DNA from: Lactobacillaceae bacterium AF64-9pH9TA
Lineage (GTDB): Bacteria > Bacillota > Bacilli > Lactobacillales > Lactobacillaceae
Direction: 5' to 3'
Assembly: GCA_027681045.1 (NCBI GenBank)
Contig: JAQDCK010000018.1
Span: 1-28,415 of the forward strand
DNA: 28,415 bases
The position numbers and the translations under genes were made by a program. Below the pieces are notes generated by a model. The model was not told where the DNA came from. It made no database searches and saw only the letters and a list, made by a program, of their open reading frames with translations. The number at the start of each line of letters is the position of its first letter. Position 1 is the first letter of the stretch. Positions 22,762 to 28,415 of this stretch are shown here, piece by piece.

Positions 22762-23820
22762 ATGTTTTTAGCACTAAAAGAGATCAAGCATGAAAAGAAG
22801 CGGTACGGCTTGATCGTCTTCATGATTTTTCTGATCGCGTACATGATTTTGGCAACCTGGGGCCTAGCATACGGCCTGGCCCGGGAAAACACGGTGGCTT
22901 TGGAAAGCTGGCAGACCAAGAGCGTGGTCTTGAACAAGAACGCTAACTTATCCATGAACAGCTCAATTTTGACCAAGGACGACTTGAAAAAGATCGACCT
23001 GACTGACAAGGAAGCTGTGGTCGGCGAACTGCAGGTAGTGGCCAAGAAGAAGGGCAAGACCGGGATCAACGCCCAGTACATGGGGGTTAAGAAGGGCGAG
23101 TTCATCTACAAGGACCAGGACGTAATCGCTGGCCGCCGGGCTAAGAGCAAGTACGAAGTCACGGCTGACAGCCGCCTTAAGGACAAGGGCTACAAGCTGG
23201 GCGACAAGGTGACCTTGAACGGGTCAGACCACAAGTACACGATCGTTGGCTTCGTCAAGGATGCCAAGATCAATATCGAACCGATCATGTATGGCTTTTT
23301 GCCGGCATGGAAGGAATTGAAGAACGTGGCACCGGGGATTGAAGCTTCCGGGATTATTTCCCAGCGGAAGTTGTCTGTTAAGGGGAAGAACTTCAAGACT
23401 TACGGGGTTAAGGAATTTATGCAAAAACTGCCGGGCTACTCTGAACAGAACCTGACTTTTGAATTGATGATTGCTTTCATGTTCATCATTTCCCTGGTCA
23501 TCGTGGCCGTCTTCCTGTACATTTTGACTATCCAGAAGCTGCCGAACTACGCGGTTCTGCGGGCACAGGGCGTGCCAGCTAAGACTTTGATCTGGGCCAC
23601 GGTCAGCCAGAGTCTGCTTTTGGTAACGAGCGCTTTGGTCCTGGCCCTTTTGGCAATCTGGGGCACGGCGGCCGCGATGCCGGCATCTGCTCCGATGGCC
23701 TTTACGCCAGGGATTTTCGTGGCAGCAATTGGCGGGATGTTGTTAATGGCACTGCTGGGCGGGCTTAACCCAGTCAGAACGATTTTGAAGATTGACCCGG
23801 TACAGGCAATTGGAGGCTAA
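22762..23820 (+). CDS. ABC transporter permease, FtsX/MacB type
   Basis: Membrane protein of 352 residues with the four-helix FtsX-like topology. Helix 1 is near residues 15-38 (LIVFMIFLIAYMILATWGLA). A large extracytoplasmic MacB-type domain follows. Then come three helices: around 232-256 (LMIAFMFIISLVIVAVFLYI), around 275-300, and around 315-340. The end LNPVRTILKIDPVQAIGG matches the coupling segment near the C-terminus of FtsX permeases. The ribosome binding site before the ATG is poor (AGGAA about 14 nt away). Its stop lies one base before the start of the ATPase, whose ribosome binding site is inside this gene. Function is probably export of, or resistance to, an amphipathic compound or peptide; the substrate cannot be told. 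Confidence 0.9.
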   Translation: MFLALKEIKHEKKRYGLIVFMIFLIAYMILATWGLAYGLARENTVALESWQTKSVVLNKNANLSMNSSILTKDDLKKIDLTDKEAVVGELQVVAKKKGKTGINAQYMGVKKGEFIYKDQDVIAGRRAKSKYEVTADSRLKDKGYKLGDKVTLNGSDHKYTIVGFVKDAKINIEPIMYGFLPAWKELKNVAPGIEASGIISQRKLSVKGKNFKTYGVKEFMQKLPGYSEQNLTFELMIAFMFIISLVIVAVFLYILTIQKLPNYAVLRAQGVPAKTLIWATVSQSLLLVTSALVLALLAIWGTAAAMPASAPMAFTPGIFVAAIGGMLLMALLGGLNPVRTILKIDPVQAIGG

Positions 23821-23821
23821 G

Positions 23822-24496
23822 ATGGCAGCGATTGAAATTAAGAACGTGAAAAAAGTTTACGGGCAGGGGGATGCAGCGACGGTTGCCCTCAAGGGGGTCG
23901 ACTTCAGCGCTGATACTGGCAACGTGGTTCTGTTGATGGGACCAAGCGGGGCCGGGAAGAGCACCCTGCTGACGATTATGGGCGCCTTGCAGAACGCGAC
24001 GAGCGGGCAGGTGAAAATCGACGGCCAGGACATCAGCCAGTTGAAGGAAAAGGACCGCAGCCGCCTGCGCTTGAACAAATTGGGCTTTGTTTTGCAAGCC
24101 TACAACCTGGTGCCGTACTTGACGGTTAAGGAACAGTTCCAGCTGGTGGACAAGGTGAAGAAGACCGGCAACTTGCGCCAGGAAGAATTAAAGGATCTTT
24201 TGGCTGACCTGGGGATTGAGAACCTGGTCAAGAAATATCCGGAGAACCTGTCAGGCGGGCAGAAGCAGCGGGTGGCAATTGCCCGGGCCATGTACGCCAA
24301 CCCGAAGATTTTGCTGGCTGATGAGCCAACGGCATCACTGGACAGTGAACGGGTGGAAGAAGTCGGCCGCTTGTTTAAGGAGCTGGCCAAGGACCACGGG
24401 AAGGCGATCATTTTGGTCACCCACGACCCGCGGCTGGAAAAATACGCTGACCACATCTATGACATGATGGACGGGCAGCTGACGCAAAGAAAATAA
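23822..24496 (+). CDS. ABC transporter ATP-binding protein (LolD/MacB type)
   Basis: ATPase of 224 residues, partner of the preceding permease. The start at 23822 has GGAGG at 23812-23816; a frame opening upstream overlaps the permease and is not used. Walker A is GPSGAGKST at 40-48. The Q-loop region is LGFVLQAYNLVPYL, the signature LSGGQKQR, and Walker B ILLADEPTASLD, with the switch histidine in VTHD. The order and the one-base gap to the permease indicate tight coupling. A strong terminator follows the stop, so tetR, permease and ATPase form one closed transcription unit. Confidence 0.96.
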   Translation: MAAIEIKNVKKVYGQGDAATVALKGVDFSADTGNVVLLMGPSGAGKSTLLTIMGALQNATSGQVKIDGQDISQLKEKDRSRLRLNKLGFVLQAYNLVPYLTVKEQFQLVDKVKKTGNLRQEELKDLLADLGIENLVKKYPENLSGGQKQRVAIARAMYANPKILLADEPTASLDSERVEEVGRLFKELAKDHGKAIILVTHDPRLEKYADHIYDMMDGQLTQRK

Positions 24497-24503
24497 ACAG
24501 AAG

Positions 24504-24531
24504 AAGGCTCCGCTCAGGCGGGGCCTTTTTT
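24504..24531 (+). terminator. Terminator of the tetR-ABC operon
   Basis: A 10-bp stem with one G-T pair (24504-24513 with 24518-24527, loop TCAG) precedes TTTTTT. It lies 7 nt after the ATPase stop codon. Confidence 0.92.
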
Positions 24532-24638
24532 GACCGGATACGCGGAAAAATGACCGGATTTGAATTTTTGGCAGAAAAAATCTGGGAAAAGGGTATAGTT
24601 AAATAAGAAAACGAGTGAGAAATGTGAGGTCGTTAGGG

Positions 24639-25658
24639 ATGGAAAAATTATACGAAATCTACACAGACGCTGCCGAAGACAGTTTCGAAGTCGGGAAATT
24701 ATTATTTGAAGAAAACGACTGGCAGCTCTACTTGACTTTGGATGAGCTGGGCCGGGATGATTCCCTGCTTTTGATCAGAAAATCGGCGGTCACGCGGCTG
24801 TTGGATCAATCAAATTATTTGGCAGAGATCCGGCGCCGGCAGAAGCTGCTGGCGCAAAAAGGCCTGGCAGATCCTTTCAAGCTGGAAGACAAGGTTAGCT
24901 TAATCAAGTCAGTTGAAAGCTTTATGGACTTATTGCCCGGGCAGGTTGTTTATTTTGGCCTGGAAGGCGAAGATTATCAGCAATGGGGCTATATTGATCA
25001 AATTTCAGCCGGGCAAGTTGATTTTGCAGCATATCCTTCTGGGAAATACAAGCCTTTTGCAGGAGAAGTTGCTGTCAGTCAACTCCGGCGGCTAGCCGCT
25101 TTCTCCGGTGAATGGCTGCTGGACAATCCTAAGTTGCGGGATACTGAAGATACAACTGTAGATGGTTTGCGTGAAGTTCATCTGAAAGAAGATCCAGCTT
25201 CATTCGCGGTTGGCCGGCTCTTATGTGCTGATGACGACTTCAGCTTGTATTTGACTGTCGATGAAATCGGCCGGGATGACTCATTGCTGCTAGTTAAGAA
25301 GACGGCAGTTGACAGAGTAATTGATAAATCAGAGTATTTGCAAGATATCAGCCGTTGCCGGCGCCAGCTTAAAGAAAGAGGATTGGAAGATCCCTTTGAA
25401 GTTCAAGGTAAAGCGGCAGAAATCAAGCAGATGCAGGACTTCTGGCGATTAGCTGCCGGGCAAGTCGTGTCCTTTGTCATGAAAGATGCGGAAGAAGCGG
25501 AATATGGCGTCTTGAAGAGCAAGGAAGGGGATGCCTTCAGCCTTGAGCAATACCCGTCTGGCAAGTACGAGACTTTTGCTGGCCAGATCAACCTGGCTGA
25601 AGTTGAACGCTTGGAAGCCTTTGGCGGAGAATTGACCTTGGAAAACAGCAATTGTTAA
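24639..25658 (+). CDS. Protein of unknown function made of two tandem ~150-residue repeats
   Basis: I do not recognise this acidic protein of 339 residues. Residues of about 15-165 and 188-338 are clear copies of one another, 173 residues apart. Shared blocks are SFEVGKLL / SFAVGRLL, LYLTLDELGRDDSLLLIRKSAV / LYLTVDEIGRDDSLLLVKKTAV, ADPF / EDPF, LPGQVVYF / AAGQVVSF, and YPSGKYKPFAG / YPSGKYETFAG. No signal peptide or membrane helix is present, so it is probably cytosolic. The start is the ATG at 24639 with TGAGG about 9 nt upstream. It is single, between the tetR-ABC operon and a converging WYL regulator. No catalytic motif is apparent; a two-domain binding scaffold or SMI1/immunity-like role is speculative. 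Confidence 0.8.
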   Translation: MEKLYEIYTDAAEDSFEVGKLLFEENDWQLYLTLDELGRDDSLLLIRKSAVTRLLDQSNYLAEIRRRQKLLAQKGLADPFKLEDKVSLIKSVESFMDLLPGQVVYFGLEGEDYQQWGYIDQISAGQVDFAAYPSGKYKPFAGEVAVSQLRRLAAFSGEWLLDNPKLRDTEDTTVDGLREVHLKEDPASFAVGRLLCADDDFSLYLTVDEIGRDDSLLLVKKTAVDRVIDKSEYLQDISRCRRQLKERGLEDPFEVQGKAAEIKQMQDFWRLAAGQVVSFVMKDAEEAEYGVLKSKEGDAFSLEQYPSGKYETFAGQINLAEVERLEAFGGELTLENSNC

Positions 25659-25695
25659 AAGAAAAAGATTGAAATATAGTCCAATTAGGGGCTTT

Positions 25696-26622
25696 TTAGC
25701 TGTATTGGTCAAGTATGGCAGCCAGCCGCTCTTTAAAGCTCCTTCTTAGCTCTTCTGGCGTGATGATTTTCGCATTCAGTCCAAAAGTCAAGAGATAGTC
25801 AATTAAGTACTCAAAGGTGCGTGGCGTATATGAACCGGTCAAATAAGTAGTCCCGCCTTCATGCTCAAGCCGCATATTTGGGTAGAGATTTTTCAAAAAA
25901 TGTTCCTGGCCCCGGTGGTTAAGGAGAATTTTAAATTCCTGGCCTGAATTGTCGTGCTCAAACTCTAGCTGCTTTTGCTTCAATTCAGCCAAACTAAGCT
26001 TATTAGGAACGGCAGCCTGCTCAGTACAATCCTGCAATTGGTCGCAGCGGTAGTTCCAAAAGGCCTGGCCCAGCAAGTCATAGGCCGCAAACAACCAGTT
26101 GCCATCCCTAAAAAAGAGTTGGCAGGGTTGCAGCAGGACTTGCTGGCCCTTGAAGTTGGCCCGGACCAGGGAGTCGTGCAGGATTGACTCCATCAGCAGG
26201 CGCAAGTAAGGGTTGTGGTGAACTGCCGGGGTGTTGAAGAAGGAAACCGCTGCTTGTGAGGCTAAGGCCTGCTTCTGCCGGCTCGCTGCCAGGTTCTTGA
26301 GCAGCTTTTGGCTGATCATCTGGAAAGATTCATTAAAGGGGGTTTCTTTTAGCTGCTCCATGGCTTTGAGCGCGAAAAATATCGCGGCAACCTCATCCGA
26401 ATTGAAGTATATCTTGGTCAGCAGGTCCTCTTGAATCAGTGAATAGCCGCCAGCTCGGCCTGCTTCGGCGTATAAGGCCAAGCCAAGTTCCTCCAGGCTG
26501 GCAATGTCCCTTAGGGCCGTCCGCTTGGAAATCTGAAAGTTGTCCATCAGGTCCTGCAGGTTAAAGCGCTTCTTGTCACTTAAAAAAATCAGCTCTTGAT
26601 TAAGCCGCTCAGATTTTTTCAA
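25696..26622 (-). CDS. WYL-domain transcriptional regulator (YafY type)
   Basis: Protein of 308 residues from the TTG at 26622, which has AAGGAG 7 nt upstream. An in-frame ATG at 26655 lacks a ribosome binding site and lies in the divergent promoter. The N-terminal helix-turn-helix (FNLQDLMDNFQISKRTALRDIASLEELG) is of the HTH_11 type. The middle and C-terminal part corresponds to a WYL domain, with NWLFAAYDLLGQAFWNYRCDQL as the central strand region and a C-terminal extension (LIDYLLTFGLNAKIITPEELR). These regulators sense small ligands or nucleic acids. It is divergent from a small FMN-binding protein gene, which is the likely target. It converges on the tandem-repeat protein gene with only 37 nt and no clear terminator between them. 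Confidence 0.9.
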   Translation of the reverse strand: MKKSERLNQELIFLSDKKRFNLQDLMDNFQISKRTALRDIASLEELGLALYAEAGRAGGYSLIQEDLLTKIYFNSDEVAAIFFALKAMEQLKETPFNESFQMISQKLLKNLAASRQKQALASQAAVSFFNTPAVHHNPYLRLLMESILHDSLVRANFKGQQVLLQPCQLFFRDGNWLFAAYDLLGQAFWNYRCDQLQDCTEQAAVPNKLSLAELKQKQLEFEHDNSGQEFKILLNHRGQEHFLKNLYPNMRLEHEGGTTYLTGSYTPRTFEYLIDYLLTFGLNAKIITPEELRRSFKERLAAILDQYS

Positions 26623-26658
26623 TTTTTTCTCCTTATTTTTGCTAAAAGGTGCCATAAA

Positions 26659-26686
26659 TTGTCAGCTTTTCATTTTATGATATCTA
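26659..26686 (+). promoter_or_regulatory. Putative promoter of the FMN-binding protein gene
   Basis: TTGTCA (26659-26664), 16 nt, TATCTA (26681-26686), 27 nt before the start codon. The site is also where the divergent WYL regulator could act. Confidence 0.45.
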
Positions 26687-26713
26687 CAACAAGAAGAAAA
26701 GGAGAATTTAAAT

Positions 26714-27106
26714 ATGTTAGAAGAAAGCACTACGTTAACTCAAAACTTTTTGGAGGTAATCAGCGATCCGCAACCAGTAACGATCGTTTCCTACCAAGCC
26801 AGTCCAGCTCATGTGGTCAACACCTGGAGCAGCTACATCAAGGTGGTTGATGACTCAACCTTCCTCGTGCCTGCTGCTGGGATGCGGTCGATTGAAGCAG
26901 ATATTGCGGCACAAAACAGCCAGCTGATCCTGACCTTCGGCTCCATGAAGTTTGAAGGCACTGAAGGTCCAGGCCGTGGCTACCACGTTTATGCTACTGG
27001 CGAATTCGTTGAAGCCGGCGAGTACTTTGACCTCATGAAAGCCGATCTGCCTTGGTTGCGGAAGGTCCTGGTTGTCCACGTGCAAGAAGTTAAGCAAAAA
27101 ATCTAA
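26714..27106 (+). CDS. Pyridoxamine 5'-phosphate oxidase-like FMN-binding protein
   Basis: Protein of 130 residues in the split-barrel flavin-binding fold. The stretch SPAHVVNTWSSYIKVVDDSTFLVPAAGMRSIEADIAAQNSQLILTFGS, read in pieces, has the pattern of the PNPOx-like family: NTW and AAGMR near the flavin site, then TGPGRGYH-type GPGRGYHVYATGEF. Such small proteins bind FMN, and often F420 or heme in relatives; they rarely make pyridoxal phosphate. AAGGAG at 26698-26703 precedes the ATG by about 10 nt. A divergent WYL regulator shares the promoter region, a layout often seen for this pair in lactobacilli. A GC-rich stem-loop follows. Confidence 0.85.
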   Translation: MLEESTTLTQNFLEVISDPQPVTIVSYQASPAHVVNTWSSYIKVVDDSTFLVPAAGMRSIEADIAAQNSQLILTFGSMKFEGTEGPGRGYHVYATGEFVEAGEYFDLMKADLPWLRKVLVVHVQEVKQKI

Positions 27107-27124
27107 ACTAAATAACTGACAAGA

Positions 27125-27159
27125 AACCCCCTGGTTGGATGAAAATCAACCAGGGGGTT
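27125..27159 (+). other. GC-rich stem-loop without a T tract
   Basis: A perfect 13-bp stem (27125-27137 with 27147-27159, 9-nt loop) lies 19 nt after the FMN-binding protein gene. The sequence after it is not T-rich, so it is an atypical terminator or an mRNA-stabilising hairpin. Confidence 0.7.
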
Positions 27160-27160
27160 A

Positions 27161-27661
27161 GTGTTTAGGAGCTTTTTGGCCATCTCCAGCTTGGGCTACC
27201 TCAAGAAGACTCAAAAGATCTTGCAGTCCAAATTAAGTCGGCAAGGCATTGCTAAAGAAACAGGAATCCCCCTATTCTACAGTTAGGACGATGGCCCAGC
27301 CCGACTAGCCCTCCGGAATACCAGCATTGTTCTAAATGGCAAGCTGTTCACTGATGAAAAGTACCAAGACATGTCAACCACGGCCAAGCTTATTTATGGC
27401 TATCTGATTCGCCCTGCGCAAAAGCGCTACAAGGATGAAGCGGGAAGAGTTGATGAAGAAAATGATTTCTTGGCTAAGATATCCCAGTCTTGTCTGATAA
27501 ACCCCAAAAATGTAGCGGCGATCAACTGGCGCAAATTAACTATTGTCATGCTGAACGGTGAGATTCTCAGCTTTTCACGGAGGTTCCGCCATGAGATGGA
27601 AAGATTGGTTGACGAATATAATTGTAAGGTCGAAACGACGGCAAAACGGTTGCTCCGTTAG
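27161..27661 (+). pseudogene. Degenerate chimeric remnant: RepA_N-like fragment joined to a LytTR-like end
   Basis: One frame runs through the region but has a stop at 27284-27286 and no ribosome binding site; the open part from ATG 27371 codes 96 residues. Before the stop, GYLKKTQKILQSKLSRQGIA is not recognised. After it, LFTDEKYQDMSTTAKLIYGYL and DEAGRVDEEN resemble the N-terminal domain of RepA_N plasmid replication initiators. The end (SCLINPKNVAAINWRKLTIV, LNGEILSFSRRF) has the pattern of a LytTR DNA-binding domain (SxxINPKxV...LxNGExxxxSRRF) found in AgrA-type response regulators. The two halves do not belong together, so this looks like a scar of recombination among decayed mobile and regulatory genes. 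A short functional LytTR-only protein is a less likely alternative. Confidence 0.55.
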
Positions 27662-27727
27662 GAAAATGACAATTGTTAGCGGGAACATATAGTAAATCTA
27701 CCATCAAAATGATAAACTAGACAGTGA

Positions 27728-27741
27728 TGATTGCGCTTACA
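27728..27741 (+). promoter_or_regulatory. cre-like site before the EIIA gene
   Basis: TGATTGCGCTTACA differs from the CcpA consensus at the two A positions. It overlaps TTGCGC (27731-27736), a weak -35 for a GAATAT -10 at 27753-27758. Confidence 0.35.
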
Positions 27742-27775
27742 TATTTTAGTCTGAATATCATTTTGAGGTTGATTT

Positions 27776-28273
27776 ATGTTTAGAATTTTTGATTTGCTAA
27801 AGAGCAGGGCCCGGCTGAGCAAGGTTCTGGCTCCGGTCCAGGGCAGGCTGTTCCCGCTCGAGGACGTCAACGATGAGATTTTTGCCAGCAAGGGACTGGG
27901 CGAGGGCTTCGCGGTTCAGCCGTCTAGCGACTTGATCTACGCTCCCCTGAACGGCACGGTTACTTCCTTGTTTCCGACCAACCATGAGATCGGCATCCGG
28001 ACCAAGGAAGGGCTGGATCTCTTGATCCACCTGGGTTTGAACACGGTAGAGCTAGGCGGGGGCGGCTGCGACATTTTAGTTGAAGCCGGCCAGGAAGTAA
28101 AAAAGGGGCAGCTATTGGCGACCATGAACCGCAAGCTGCTCCGCGGGCTCGGCTACGACGATACGGTGATCGTGACTTATACCAACGACCAGATCCTCAA
28201 AGGGGTCTCGGCACCGGTCTTCTTCAGGGAGATCAATGCTAAAAGAGCGGTCCAGACGATCAGCTACCATTAA
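27776..28273 (+). CDS. PTS glucose-type EIIA domain protein
   Basis: Cytosolic phosphocarrier of 165 residues, a stand-alone EIIA of the glucose family. It shows the hallmark APVQGRLFPLEDVNDEIFAS, APLNGTV near residue 56, His70 in TNHEIGI and the phosphorylated His85 in DLLIHLGLNTV. These correspond to His75 and His90 of Escherichia coli EIIA-Glc. The end SAPVFF and an acidic C-terminus are normal. The partner EIIBC for its sugar is not in the window, so it may serve several permeases. The start at 27776 is preceded by GAGG at 27765-27768. It has its own terminator. Confidence 0.95.
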   Translation: MFRIFDLLKSRARLSKVLAPVQGRLFPLEDVNDEIFASKGLGEGFAVQPSSDLIYAPLNGTVTSLFPTNHEIGIRTKEGLDLLIHLGLNTVELGGGGCDILVEAGQEVKKGQLLATMNRKLLRGLGYDDTVIVTYTNDQILKGVSAPVFFREINAKRAVQTISYH

Positions 28274-28288
28274 TTTAGATGAAGAAAA

Positions 28289-28328
28289 AGGCGTGAACGC
28301 TGCAGAGATGCGGGTTCACGCCTGTTTT
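28289..28328 (+). terminator. Terminator of the EIIA gene
   Basis: A perfect 10-bp stem (28289-28298 with 28314-28323) with a 15-nt loop is followed by GTTTTTG. It lies 16 nt after the stop codon. From 28330 to the window end the sequence is AT-rich, and no feature is seen. Confidence 0.9.
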
Positions 28329-28415
28329 TGTATTTAGCATAATAAAAAAGTGATTTCTATCTAAATAAAAACCGCCAATTGCAAGAATAAATTGAACACT
28401 TACCATAACATCTGG

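Overview
The window looks like chromosome of a Lactobacillus of the delbrueckii/acidophilus group. The best pointer is a full-length PepN of 843 residues. A class II fumarase beside a DASS dicarboxylate carrier, a C69 dipeptidase, an Apf-like secreted protein and a GC-rich coding style also fit. No tRNA, rRNA, CRISPR array or prophage block is visible.

Layout. (1) 1-3300 is accessory and decaying. It holds the 3' part of an AT-richer GH70 glucanotransferase of GtfB type, a perfect 13-bp terminator, and the frameshifted tail of an LPxTG surface protein. (2) 3301-6780 carries fumC and a DASS carrier, separated by a 28-nt tandem duplication. (3) 6781-12240 is a minus-strand run: secreted C69 dipeptidase, SorC-type regulator, Lys/Ala-rich Apf-like protein, a small unknown protein and a DeoR-type regulator. 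(4) 12241-15731 has pepN and a nitroreductase. (5) 15732-17518 is a TnpB-only IS200/IS605-type element. It sits between the ribosome binding site and the start codon of a 61-residue protein. (6) 17519-20335 has an L,D-transpeptidase, an unknown 211-residue protein and yaaA. (7) 20336-21915 is a GlcD-type FAD-linked oxidase, probably D-lactate dehydrogenase, with a cre box over its -35. (8) 22086-24531 is a self-contained tetR-ABC permease-ABC ATPase operon with three copies of one operator palindrome. (9) 24600-28415 holds a protein of unknown function made of two tandem repeats, a WYL regulator divergent from a small FMN-binding protein, a degenerate chimeric remnant, and a glucose-type PTS EIIA domain protein.

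Common themes. Near-matches to the CcpA site precede fumC, the C69 dipeptidase, the FAD-linked oxidase and EIIA, so carbon catabolite control may link several of these units. The most interesting single structure is the TnpB element. Its ends can be placed to the base because removing it rebuilds a normal ribosome binding site and start for the downstream gene. Its right end folds on paper into a plausible guide RNA whose guide would match the empty site. Start codons were chosen from Shine-Dalgarno spacing; all functional calls rest on recognised motifs, without database searches.
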